Under the pieces are notes generated by a model. The model saw only the letters and a list, made by a program, of their open reading frames with translations, was not told the origin of the DNA and did not search any database. This document shows positions 1 through 6,416 of a stretch of DNA of 64,000 nucleotides, one piece after another. Source of the DNA: an uncultured Dysosmobacter sp. Its GTDB lineage: Bacteria; Bacillota; Clostridia; Oscillospirales; Oscillospiraceae. A program made the translations under genes and the position numbers. Numbering within the stretch: position 1 is the first letter of the stretch; each line of letters begins with the position of its first letter. Where the stretch lies: the NCBI RefSeq assembly GCF_947631635.1, contig NZ_CANRMB010000009.1, positions 40,172 to 104,171 on the forward strand, written 5' to 3'.

Positions 1-351
1 GACATGACCGCCGAGGACCTGACCACCATTGTCAGGCGCAAGGAGAAAGGCATCCCTTACGAGAAGGAGCCGCTTGTGCAGGTATTCAATCAGCTTGTGA
101 CAGATCGGCCCGGCGGCGGATTCTGGAGCTATGAGGACGTGAAGAGCGTCGGGGCAAAAATCCTGGGCTTCCCGCCGTTCTATTCAACCGCTGATCTGAA
201 GCAAAAGCTGTCTGGCCCGTTCATCCGAGAACTACAGGAGAAGGACGGCCTGATTGTGACATGTGGGCATAAGTCGAATGGAGCGAGAGGAATCCGCATT
301 GAGCAATACCAGCATCCACAAGGCTATCAAACGAGCCTGGGCACAGCGTAG
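1..351 (+). CDS. C-terminal end of a phage/satellite replication protein (5' cut by window edge)
   Basis: The frame is open from the first base, so this is the tail of a larger gene; the ATG at position 4 is probably internal. About 116 residues are visible, mixed alpha/beta and charged, with the look of a C-terminal winged-helix segment that follows the helicase or primase core in phage and satellite replication proteins (region FWSYEDVKSVGAKILGFPPF). No Walker or primase motif is visible, so the family call is an inference from the tail and from the repeats that follow directly. It could also be a DUF3987/RepA-like helicase or another phage DNA-binding protein. Confidence 0.45.
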   Translation, partial: DMTAEDLTTIVRRKEKGIPYEKEPLVQVFNQLVTDRPGGGFWSYEDVKSVGAKILGFPPFYSTADLKQKLSGPFIRELQEKDGLIVTCGHKSNGARGIRIEQYQHPQGYQTSLGTA

Positions 352-492
352 GGACGCTTTCTCTTATACAAAATAATATATATATTTCGTCCCTTACTGA
401 CCCTTAACGTCCTATATAGCCCTATGTGTCACTGATAGCAGGGACGATAAGGGACGAAGTGTACACCGTTTTTTGTACGAGGGTAACGTCCC
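351..492. repeat. GGGACG repeat cluster around an AT-rich tract, candidate replication origin or operator array
   Basis: GGGACG occurs at 351, 441 and 451 on the plus strand, and its complement CGTCCC at 388 and 487, with a near copy CGTCCT at 408. Between the first two copies lies a run of almost only A and T (about 360-387). The cluster lies directly after the replication gene end and before the first small gene, which is where phage satellites often keep iterons recognised by their own replication protein. A regulator binding array is the main alternative. A short hairpin GTACA/TGTAC lies at 461-478. Confidence 0.4.
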
Positions 493-517
493 TCTTGAAT
501 TTGAAAGGAGAAAAATC

Positions 518-808
518 ATGGAAAACACCAACAATATCACCGGCATCAAGGCGGAGTGCAGCATGGTCCTCACCATGACCCCGATGGAGGTGGACGCAAT
601 CAGTCTGGCCCTGGTGGTGGGCCTGGATGAATTGAAGTCGATCAACAGCACCGCTATCAAGCAGTTTGAACGGTATGCCCCTGGAAGTGAGGAGCAGCAC
701 AAAGCGTGCTCTAACCTGATGAAGTATCTGATTTATCAGAGCATCATGGAATCCGCGCTGGAGTGCGTTAGCGATTTCCAGAAGCGCCAGGAGGAGGCGG
801 AAGCATGA
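518..808 (+). CDS. Small element-borne protein of unknown function
   Basis: A 96-residue acidic, helical protein. I chose the ATG at 518 because an AAAGGAG site lies 7 bases upstream; a longer reading frame starting at 473 would run through the repeat cluster and has no such site. No known domain is recognised. It is the first gene after the candidate origin and overlaps the next gene by ATGA, so it is the head of a run of translationally coupled small genes typical of phage-like elements. Confidence 0.7.
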   Translation: MENTNNITGIKAECSMVLTMTPMEVDAISLALVVGLDELKSINSTAIKQFERYAPGSEEQHKACSNLMKYLIYQSIMESALECVSDFQKRQEEAEA

Positions 809-1110
809 GCTACTACAAGATCTGTCCCCGCTGTGGGGCGCACCTGGACCCCGGCGAAGTCTGCGATTGCCAGAAGAATTTAAGGGATCGGCTCAAAGAG
901 GAGGTTTTGAGCCTGACGGAGGAAGAGTGTGCTATGTTGCTACAAGCATGGAAGCTGCACAGGGCACACCCTGAATTGTCCAATCAAGAGTGTGTAGAAA
1001 AAGCCGCCCAGGGCGCTACCAACACCCAGGACGGCAAGGCGGAACAGGTTCTGACGGGCCTAAATTCCGCCTCCATCATACCAACAACGGGGGAGGTTCG
1101 TCAAGTATGA
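805..1110 (+). CDS. Small zinc-ribbon-like protein
   Basis: A 101-residue protein. The N-terminus carries CPRCGAHLDPGEVCDC, that is CxxC followed about ten residues later by CxC, which would fit a zinc ribbon; the rest is helical and acidic with no recognised domain. Start overlaps the previous stop (ATGA) and its own stop overlaps the next start (ATGA), so translation is coupled in a three-gene chain. Function is not known; small zinc-ribbon proteins of phages are often regulators or nucleic acid binding, but nothing here shows that. Confidence 0.65.
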   Translation: MSYYKICPRCGAHLDPGEVCDCQKNLRDRLKEEVLSLTEEECAMLLQAWKLHRAHPELSNQECVEKAAQGATNTQDGKAEQVLTGLNSASIIPTTGEVRQV

Positions 1111-1256
1111 ATTTTGAAGGAATGACCAGGGAGGAGCTACTGCAAGAGGCGCTACAGTGTATCTTGCTGCTGACCGATGAACAACTCGGCAGAGTCCTTG
1201 AACAATGCGAGGAGGAGTTTGACAAAGAATGGAAAGATATGAAGATTACTACATAA
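1107..1256 (+). CDS. Short acidic protein of unknown function
   Basis: A 49-residue, strongly acidic and probably all-helical protein beginning MNFEGMTREELLQEALQCI. The start ATG overlaps the previous stop and a GGGGGAGG sequence lies about ten bases upstream. It is in the same coupled chain as its neighbours. No family recognised. Confidence 0.55.
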   Translation: MNFEGMTREELLQEALQCILLLTDEQLGRVLEQCEEEFDKEWKDMKITT

Positions 1257-1384
1257 TAAAGGCTTACAACCAACTCACAGAGAAGAACAAGCGCAAGGTA
1301 GACGATCTGATCCGAGCTCTTTTGGACTCACAGTTACCCACTTACGCCCCCAGTAGGACGAAGCGGGGGCGGTACCAGTATTGA
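1229..1384 (+). CDS. 51-residue basic protein overlapping the previous gene
   Basis: An ATG at 1229 in another frame than the preceding gene opens a 51-residue reading frame, overlapping it by 28 bases. GAGGAGGAG about 12 bases upstream gives a good ribosome binding site. The product starts MERYEDYYIIKAYNQLTEKN and ends in a basic tail rich in Arg, Lys and Tyr. The Y-x-I-I-K-A-Y-N-x-L pattern resembles short phage proteins of unknown role. The next gene's ribosome binding site overlaps its stop region, which supports it as a real link in the chain. Confidence 0.55.
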   Translation: MERYEDYYIIKAYNQLTEKNKRKVDDLIRALLDSQLPTYAPSRTKRGRYQY

Positions 1385-1395
1385 GGAGGTGCCTT

Positions 1396-1578
1396 TTGAA
1401 GATCACCGTAGCATACATCCCCGAAGAAGAGCCGGAGGCTGCCGCTGTCGCGGCGGCTATCCGCTCCATAAATCCCGGCATTACAGCCCGCAAAAGTGAG
1501 CGGCATCCCCCATTTAGGCACCTGTATTTGACCACTAGGAAGCCGAAAAAATGTTGTAATTCCAACGAATCCGCTTGA
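1396..1578 (+). CDS. Small protein with TTG start
   Basis: A 60-residue protein. The TTG at 1396 follows a strong GAGGAGGT site by six bases, which decides the start over the in-frame TTG at 1381. The product has an Ala/Glu-rich middle (PEEEPEAAAVAAAIRS) and a basic C-terminus with two adjacent cysteines. The sequence resembles small phage proteins of the type that read VxVxYIPxEExxA, but no function is known. Its last codons contain the -35 box of the promoter that follows. Confidence 0.6.
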   Translation: MKITVAYIPEEEPEAAAVAAAIRSINPGITARKSERHPPFRHLYLTTRKPKKCCNSNESA

Positions 1579-1604
1579 CATACCCCCGATAGCTATGGTA
1601 CAAT
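1575..1604 (+). promoter_or_regulatory. Sigma70-type promoter with extended -10
   Basis: TTGACA at 1575-1580, an 18-base spacer, then TACAAT at 1599-1604 preceded by TGG, which gives an extended -10. It overlaps the stop codon of the upstream gene and points toward the scaffold and capsid genes. Predicted transcript start near 1611. Confidence 0.7.
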
Positions 1605-1610
1605 TGTTCT

Positions 1611-1702
1611 AGTGAAATAGGCATGAGTACCGCCCGCAGGGGTTAGCCGTCAAATGATTGAGGCATGGGAAACGATTTCAACATCGTTCTCATGCCTTTT
1701 TC
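1611..1702 (+). ncRNA. Short structured RNA or leader ending in an intrinsic terminator, with a competing 5' arm
   Basis: The predicted transcript of about 92 bases ends in a long hairpin (1661-1697; arms AGGCATGGGAAACGAT and ATCGTTCTCATGCCT) followed by five T. Near the 5' end, GGCATGAG at 1619-1626 is an exact complement of CTCATGCC, the 3' arm of that hairpin, whereas the regular 5' arm GGCATGGG has a G-T mismatch. The two arms are mutually exclusive partners, as in an attenuator or riboswitch. It lies in front of the scaffold and capsid genes, so it may gate their expression. A separate small RNA is the alternative. Confidence 0.5.
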
Positions 1703-1705
1703 TTA

Positions 1706-1775
1706 TCCCTGACGGCGGAGGTCTTTCCGGGCTTGCGGCCATGCCCTTTCTCCTTTCCGCCTCCGTCATCAGGGA
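1706..1775 (+). other. Second large hairpin in the leader of the scaffold gene
   Basis: TCCCTGA-3 bases-CGGAGG pairs with CCTCCG-3 bases-TCAGGGA, giving 13 pairs with one symmetric 3x3 internal loop and a 38-base loop. It lies between the terminator-like RNA and the scaffold start. No T run follows, so it is not a classical terminator. The open reading frame that runs through it from 1658 is not believed to be translated. Confidence 0.5.
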
Positions 1776-1816
1776 GTCTATCAAGCCGAACTCACGGCGT
1801 TAAACGGAGGTACACT

Positions 1817-2269
1817 ATGAGCGAAGAAACCAAGACCACAACTACCGAACAGCCCACCACTCCCACCCCGGAGGACAAAGGGGGACAGGGCGAAAAAATG
1901 TTTACACAAGATGAAGTAAACCGTATCGTCTCTGAACGGTTGGCCCGTGAGAGAGCAAAGGCAGAGCCGAAAGAGGACGAACGAGAAACGGCGCTCAGAG
2001 AGCGCGAGAAGGCTTTGGAGGCCCGCGAATCAAAATACAAATGCGCTGATTATCTGAAAGAGATCAACGTTGCAGCGGAATGTGCAGACGATCTGATGGA
2101 GGCTCTGGATACCGCTGATTTTGATAAATTCAAGGCGGTCATGGGTAAGCTGGGCAAGTACTTTGTTGTACGAACCACAGAGCATGGCGCACCGCCCCCG
2201 GCAAATCCTCCCACTTTCTATAAAAGCGGAGATGAAGAGATTGCCCGCGCCTTCAAGCCTAAGATTTAA
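1817..2269 (+). CDS. Phage capsid scaffolding protein (GP20-like)
   Basis: A 150-residue protein with a Thr/Pro/Glu-rich start, a central coiled coil of Arg, Glu and Lys (about residues 30-75) beginning FTQDEVNRIVSERLARER, and a C-terminal globular part. This order is that of GP20-type minor structural or scaffold proteins, which guide assembly of HK97-fold shells and are encoded just upstream of the major capsid gene, as here. The start at 1817 follows CGGAGG by six bases; the longer frame upstream crosses hairpins and is rejected. Confidence 0.8.
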   Translation: MSEETKTTTTEQPTTPTPEDKGGQGEKMFTQDEVNRIVSERLARERAKAEPKEDERETALREREKALEARESKYKCADYLKEINVAAECADDLMEALDTADFDKFKAVMGKLGKYFVVRTTEHGAPPPANPPTFYKSGDEEIARAFKPKI

Positions 2270-2292
2270 TATTTTAGGAGTGATTTTATTTT

Positions 2293-3141
2293 ATGGCTAT
2301 CAATCTGGTAACCAAATTTCTGCCCCATGTTGACGAGCAGTTCAAGAATGAATCTAAGCTGTCCATCCTGACCAACAATGACTTTGACTGGACCGGCGCA
2401 CACACGATCAAGGTTTACAAGGTCAGCACCAGCGCCATGAACGACTATGACCGCAACGGCACCGCCCGCCCCGACGAATGCAGTCGTTTCGGCCCTATCA
2501 AGGACTTGGACGCCGTTACGGAGGAGTTGACCCTGACAAGGGACCGTTCTTTCACCTTCGCCATTGACAAGCTGGACAACGACGAGACCGCCCAGCAGGT
2601 GGCCGCCGCTTCTGCTCTGGCCCGCCAGGATCGGGAGGTTGTCATCCCCGAAGTGGACAGCTACGTTTACGGCGTGATGGCGGCGAAGGCAGGTACAAAG
2701 GCCGCTGCCGTGGCTCTGACTGCGGAGAACATCTATGACGAGATTCTGAAAGCCTCCGGTGCTCTGGACGATGCGGAGGTCCCCGAGACTGGCCGCGTGC
2801 TGCTGGTGACCCCCGCTACCTATGCCCTGATGAAGAAGTCCCCGGATATCACCCTTGATTCCGATGTGGGCCAGGAGATGCGGCTCAAGGGCGTCATTGC
2901 CAATCTGGACGGCGCTCAGGTGGTGAAGGTTCCCGCTGTGCGTCTGCCTGCCGGTTTCGGCTTCATGCTGGCCCATCCTTCCGCAACTGTGGCCCCTGTG
3001 AAGCTGGAGGATTACCGGGCACACCAGGACCCGCCCGGCATTTCCGGCAGCCTGGTAGAGGGCCGTATCTGCTATGATGCTTTTGTTCTGGACAACAAGG
3101 CAAAGGCAATCTACTATCAGCCTGTCAACGCTGGCGCGTGA
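2293..3141 (+). CDS. Major capsid protein, HK97 fold
   Basis: A 282-residue protein starting MAINLVTKFLPHVDEQFK, a common start of scaffold-dependent HK97-fold capsid proteins that lack an N-terminal delta domain. The middle has the helix-rich spine (TAENIYDEILKASGALDDAE), followed by VLLVTPATYALMKKSP, a conserved A-domain stretch in this family, and a beta-rich C-terminus ending YYQPVN. Scaffold lies 23 bases upstream. No portal, protease, terminase or head-tail connector is found on either side within the window. Confidence 0.85.
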   Translation: MAINLVTKFLPHVDEQFKNESKLSILTNNDFDWTGAHTIKVYKVSTSAMNDYDRNGTARPDECSRFGPIKDLDAVTEELTLTRDRSFTFAIDKLDNDETAQQVAAASALARQDREVVIPEVDSYVYGVMAAKAGTKAAAVALTAENIYDEILKASGALDDAEVPETGRVLLVTPATYALMKKSPDITLDSDVGQEMRLKGVIANLDGAQVVKVPAVRLPAGFGFMLAHPSATVAPVKLEDYRAHQDPPGISGSLVEGRICYDAFVLDNKAKAIYYQPVNAGA

Positions 3142-3154
3142 TGATAGGGCACAA

Positions 3155-3184
3155 GGGGCGTGTGGGCAATAGCTCATACGCCCC
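3155..3184 (+). terminator. Hairpin after capsid gene
   Basis: GGGGCGTGTG pairs with CATACGCCCC (10 pairs, one G-T) with a 10-base loop. The tail is only GTCTGTTT, so termination may be partial. Confidence 0.55.
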
Positions 3185-3202
3185 GTCTGTTTAGGTGATG
3201 AT

Positions 3203-3424
3203 ATGCAGAAGAAACGATTAAAAATGACCACCAGCCGCGAGGTACGGCGGGCAGTCAACCGGATCACCAATATGTTATTGAATGGAGAGATTGACGCAAA
3301 GACCGCCAACGCTATTCTGTACGGATGTAACGTCTGCCTGGGCGCTATTCGTGTTGACGATCAACAGGCCAAGCTGGACGAGCTGGAGAAGGTCATCAAG
3401 GATTTGGAGGAACATAGACGATGA
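3203..3424 (+). CDS. Small phage protein of unknown function
   Basis: A 73-residue basic-then-acidic helical protein (MTTSREVRRAVNRITN near the start). Its pattern of a SREVRR-like first helix, then NGEIDAKTANAILYGCNVCLGAI, is shared by small proteins next to structural or packaging genes in Bacillota phages; the role is not known. The ATG at 3203 has only a weak AGGTGAT site. The stop overlaps the next start (ATGA). Confidence 0.65.
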   Translation: MQKKRLKMTTSREVRRAVNRITNMLLNGEIDAKTANAILYGCNVCLGAIRVDDQQAKLDELEKVIKDLEEHRR

Positions 3425-3657
3425 ACATACAGGACTTGGAACGCCGGGTAAATCTGCTGAAAGAGGAAAATCCTCTGTTCAGGTGTCATTATGCAGATGG
3501 CACAGTCATAACCATGACCGGGCATAATGCGTTGATCGCGGCGATCAAGGGTGAGCGGGACGGGGTGAAACTGCTGCAAGTAGAGCCGGAGGACCCATCG
3601 CAGGAAGGCGTGTGCGGCCTTGCAAATGCGCTGCTGACCGATGAGGAGGGTACATGA
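3421..3657 (+). CDS. Small phage protein, paralogue of the next gene
   Basis: A 78-residue acidic protein starting MNIQDLERRVNLLKEENP. The pattern LERRxNxL...P..........DG....M is repeated in the following reading frame, so the two genes look like diverged duplicates. Both are coupled by ATGA-type overlaps with their neighbours. No function recognised. Confidence 0.65.
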   Translation: MNIQDLERRVNLLKEENPLFRCHYADGTVITMTGHNALIAAIKGERDGVKLLQVEPEDPSQEGVCGLANALLTDEEGT

Positions 3658-3873
3658 CACTGAAAGAACTAGAGCGCAGGATCAACCAACTGCGGACCCG
3701 CCCCCCTGGTGCTCTTGTGCCAGACTCTGGACGGTCAGGAACGGGAAATGAGTGTGCAGGAGTGCATGGAGACCGGCAGCGCCTTTATCCATGTTGTCAG
3801 CGGAAGTGATCTTGATGACCTGGATGAACTTCTTGCCTATGAACTGAGAGGAATAAATACTTATGATGAGTAG
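3654..3873 (+). pseudogene. Frameshifted paralogue of the upstream small gene
   Basis: The ATG at 3654 opens MTLKELERRINQLRTRP, matching the start of the preceding gene, but after a run of six C (about 3704) the frame goes to an early stop. Removing one C joins it to LVLLCQTLDGQEREMSVQEC and a normal acidic C-terminus ending at 3873, just where the next gene starts. The total length is one base more than a multiple of three. Either a real one-base insertion, a sequencing error in a C run, or a slippery site. I consider decay or error most likely. Confidence 0.7.
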
Positions 3874-4096
3874 CTTTACCAATCGAATTGAAGCCTTGAA
3901 AGAGCGGATAGAACAGCAGAAGGCCATCTATGCGCCGGAGTATATAGACCCCCTCAGTCAAAGTCTGCGGGCATTTTATGACGAGCTTGCAGCACTGGAC
4001 GAGGAGGGCATCATGCGCCAGGCTCAGAAGATGGATTGTACTCCGGATATCGTGCGTAAGATGGCGCAGGATCATGCCTCGCCGGTGCGGCTCTAA
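3863..4096 (+). CDS. Last small gene of the element
   Basis: A 77-residue helical acidic protein beginning with two Met codons (3863 and 3866) after an AGAGGAA site; it overlaps the repaired end of the frameshifted gene. It contains RIEALKERIEQQKAIY and a C-terminal DCTPDIVRKMAQD. No known domain. It is the last gene before the attachment site. Confidence 0.65.
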   Translation: MMSSFTNRIEALKERIEQQKAIYAPEYIDPLSQSLRAFYDELAALDEEGIMRQAQKMDCTPDIVRKMAQDHASPVRL

Positions 4097-4167
4097 TTTT
4101 CACAGGTGCAAGTCAGATGCACGTCAAAAACGGCGAAGAACATTGATTTCAAAGGGCTTTACTGTGC

Positions 4168-4212
4168 CTTTTAAGCAGTGGGTCCGGGGTTCGAATCCCC
4201 GCCGGGTCACCA
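4168..4212 (+). other. Attachment site: duplicated 3' part of tRNA-Lys(UUU)
   Basis: From the anticodon loop CTTTTAA at 4168 the sequence follows a tRNA-Lys: GCAGT stem strand, variable loop, T-arm CGGGG-TTCGAAT-CCCCG, acceptor strand CCGGGTC, then A and CCA ending at 4212. The 5' half is missing and the anticodon stem cannot form with the bases to the left. This is what a tRNA-targeting integrase leaves at the far end of its element: the intact gene should lie beyond the left window edge. A terminator follows, as after a tRNA gene. Confidence 0.85.
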
Positions 4213-4490
4213 GCTCAGAAAAAGCCCTAAGGCGATGGAAAAAGCCTTAGGGCTTTTCTCATACGCCGGACGTGCTTTTTCTTCGCTTCCGGCCGCGACC
4301 CGCTCCGCTGGGCTCGCGGTCGGGGGGAGGGGGATGCGGCCTATTTGATTGAGAAATTGATTTTGGCCGCTTATTGCAGTTCAGAAAAGCTCTAAGGCGC
4401 TGAAAAGGCCTTAGGGCCTTTTCATACGCCGGATGTGCTTTTCCTTCGCTTCTACTGCGACCCGCTTCGCTGGTCTCATGGTTGGGTTTA
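4213..4490 (+). repeat. Two diverged tandem copies of the region downstream of the tRNA
   Basis: About 4213-4325 and 4378-4490 share the order: terminator-like hairpin with GCCTTAGGGC, then CATACGCCGGA-GTGCTTTT, then TTCGCTTC...GCGACCCGCT.CGCTGG.CTC. The copies differ at about one base in six. They may be leftovers of earlier integrations at the same tRNA or copies of a tRNA-associated terminator. The following stretch 4491-4746 holds a weak hairpin near 4512-4530 and nothing else I can support. Confidence 0.6.
4221..4257 (+). terminator. Intrinsic terminator after the tRNA-Lys end
   Basis: AAAGCCCTAAGGC pairs perfectly with GCCTTAGGGCTTT across a 10-base loop, followed by TCT. A second, less perfect copy lies at about 4384-4422. 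Confidence 0.8.
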
Positions 4491-4746
4491 GGCGGACAGG
4501 GGCGGTTTTTGAAACAGTTTTATGACTGTTTTGAACGCAGCAAAGAGACTCCATCGCGGTGCTGCCGTGAGGTGTTCCAACTTTGGAAAAGGATCGTGTG
4601 ACCTGTAATTTCCTTAACAGCTGCGGGAATGGGTAGGAGCTATGAGGACTCCAATGAGAAAATGCGCTTTCACTGCAAAGAACCCTGCGGCAGGACTGGC
4701 TTTTTTATGACCCGGGCAGACAGACGATGACGGATTTTCCAGGGGA

Positions 4747-5355
4747 TCAGCCGATGAACATCTGTGTCCAGTAATTGCCTTGGGCGACATAGCCCACGCC
4801 GATCTGCGTATATGAGGCGTTCAGGATATTGGCGCGGTGTCCGCTGGAATTCATCCATCCGTTGACGACCGCCTGCGGAGTGGAATACCCCATGGCAATA
4901 TTTTCACCAGCGGTGCGGTAGGACAGGCCGAAGGCCTTAATCATCTGGAAGGGGGTGCCGTATGTGGGGCTGGTGTGGGAAAAATAGCGCTTATCCAGCA
5001 TGTCCTGGGACTTATACCGGGCAACCCTGGAGAGCTCCCAGTTTTCAGCCAGAGGCTTCAGACCGTTTTGCCGCCGGATTTCGTTTACCAAGCGGACGAC
5101 CTCGGCTTCAAAGCTGGCGGCCTTGCTGTCGGTTTGGGGAATGTTCAGGACTTGACCGGGATAAATCAGGTCCGGATTGCTGATCTGCGGATTGGCGTGG
5201 ATGATTTCGCTGGTGCCCACCTGGTACTTGACAGCCAGCTTCCACATGGTATCGCCCTGAGCGACGGTGTGGGTAAGACCTGCGGCCTGAGCGGCAGGGG
5301 TCAAAAGGGCCCCGGTCAGGGCCGCTGTCAGAAGAAATACACGGAATGGTTTCAT
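4747..5355 (-). CDS. Secreted LysM-CAP domain protein (YkwD-like)
   Basis: A 202-residue exported protein. Signal peptide about residues 1-24 ending AQA; one LysM repeat about 28-73 (VAQGDTMWKLAVKYQVG, then NPDLIYPGQVLNIP), which binds cell wall glycan; CAP/SCP domain about 84-202 with SRVARYKSQDM, YFSHTSP, AGENIAMG, and SGHRANILNASYTQIGVG. These are the standard blocks of bacterial YkwD/SafA-like proteins, often spore- or envelope-associated, activity uncertain. AAAGGAGG lies seven bases before the ATG. It stands alone; the nearest genes are a tiny peptide and an acetyltransferase. Confidence 0.9.
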   Translation of the reverse strand: MKPFRVFLLTAALTGALLTPAAQAAGLTHTVAQGDTMWKLAVKYQVGTSEIIHANPQISNPDLIYPGQVLNIPQTDSKAASFEAEVVRLVNEIRRQNGLKPLAENWELSRVARYKSQDMLDKRYFSHTSPTYGTPFQMIKAFGLSYRTAGENIAMGYSTPQAVVNGWMNSSGHRANILNASYTQIGVGYVAQGNYWTQMFIG

Positions 5356-5390
5356 GATATACCTCCTTTTATTCGGGAACGGAAGAAATA

Positions 5391-5416
5391 GAGAGCCCCG
5401 CTTCCGCGGGGCTCTC
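5391..5416 (-). terminator. Hairpin terminator of the small peptide gene
   Basis: GAGAGCCCCGC pairs perfectly with GCGGGGCTCTC across TTCC. On the minus strand it lies about 12 bases after the stop of the tiny Cys-rich gene. Confidence 0.7.
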
Positions 5417-5427
5417 CGAAGTAAAAA

Positions 5428-5502
5428 TCAGCAGCCCAGGCCGAAGGTCTGGCAGAGCATCTGCAGCAAGGCGCTGCAATCCAAATTGCTGAAACAGAAC
5501 AT
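5428..5502 (-). CDS. 24-residue Cys-rich hydrophobic peptide
   Basis: A short reading frame with a strong AAAGGAGG eight bases before the ATG and its own terminator just after the stop. The peptide (MFCFSNLDCSALLQ, then MLCQTFGLGC) has four Cys in 24 residues. On the minus strand upstream, TTGCAA and TTACAAT-like boxes near 5550-5575 could be its promoter. No modification enzyme or exporter is adjacent. It may be a secreted or membrane-inserting peptide, or a leader. The translation signals are clearly better than chance; the function is unknown. Confidence 0.55.
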   Translation of the reverse strand: MFCFSNLDCSALLQMLCQTFGLGC

Positions 5503-5728
5503 GAATATAGCCTCCTTTATGTGTTTCCCTTGCAAGGATGATACGATTGTAACCGATTTGTAACTATTTTGCAAATGCAATACCTGGAAAGGGGCTGCCG
5601 GATGGATGTCATGAGGTCTCCCTTTTACCTTTGGTGTTGCGGCTGCTCTATTCTCCAAATTTCCTGTCAAAATGCCTAAAGGAGCCGCTAACCATCGTGG
5701 ATAACGGCCCCTATAAATGAAAAGTTGT

Positions 5729-6217
5729 CTAAGCAAGAAAATACAAAACCTCTCTTATCTCTTTTCCGCCGATGTTATCATCCATAAATACTTCCGAATC
5801 AATAAATCCGTTTTTTTCATAAAATTTTCTTGCCCTATGATTATCCGCCAAAACCCATAAAAGCACTTTATTAAATCCACATTGCTTTAATTCCTCCATA
5901 CATTTGTTAAGCAATAACCTACCATATCCTTTTCCAATGTAGTCGGGCAGAAAATATATGGAAACAACTTCTCCGTAATCGCTATACTTTTCCCATCTTG
6001 ATTTACAAAAACTGACGGTACCTATAATTCTCCCACATTCTATTAGAACAAGGCTGTTCAGACCGACTTTATTGATACTGTTAGCCCATTGTCCCGTTGG
6101 AATACTGTCTAGGTAATCTTGAGGAATCATGCCCTTATATGCGTATTTCCAACTACTTTCATATATTTTGCTTATTTCAAGAGGATCATCATCTTTAGTG
6201 ATGTATCTGATCTCCAT
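5729..6217 (-). CDS. GNAT family N-acetyltransferase
   Basis: A 162-residue protein with the acetyl-CoA binding loop in LPDYIGKGYGRLLLNKCM (motif A, about 100-117) and the motif B stretch LWVLADNHRARKFYEKNGF. I chose the Met of MEIRYITKDDD because AAGGAG lies ten bases upstream, dropping 17 residues of a longer frame. The gene is much richer in A and T than its neighbours, which suggests recent transfer. Substrate unknown. It stands alone between the peptide gene and the Gre factor, facing away from the latter. Confidence 0.85.
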   Translation of the reverse strand: MEIRYITKDDDPLEISKIYESSWKYAYKGMIPQDYLDSIPTGQWANSINKVGLNSLVLIECGRIIGTVSFCKSRWEKYSDYGEVVSIYFLPDYIGKGYGRLLLNKCMEELKQCGFNKVLLWVLADNHRARKFYEKNGFIDSEVFMDDNIGGKEIREVLYFLA

Positions 6218-6416
6218 TACAACAACTCCTTGAATACCGATTTGCTGCTCTGGAGTATAGCACGGCAAATTTTAAATTTCAATCTGTGGTTGGTAAGATC
6301 GCCGAAGTTATATCCTAGCAACACTTAAGATAAAAGGGAGTATGGGGCAAAAAGATTGTATCCGGCGCTCGAATTGTGATATGATAGAAGCAACTCAGAC
6401 ACGCGAGGTGTTTTCC

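Noticed and set aside
1658..1816. 53-residue upstream extension of the scaffold reading frame
   Set aside because: It runs through a terminator hairpin and a second hairpin, has no ribosome binding site, and the ATG at 1817 has a good one.
4168..4212. Complete tRNA-Lys gene
   Set aside because: Only the anticodon loop to CCA is present; no D-arm or 5' acceptor strand precedes it.
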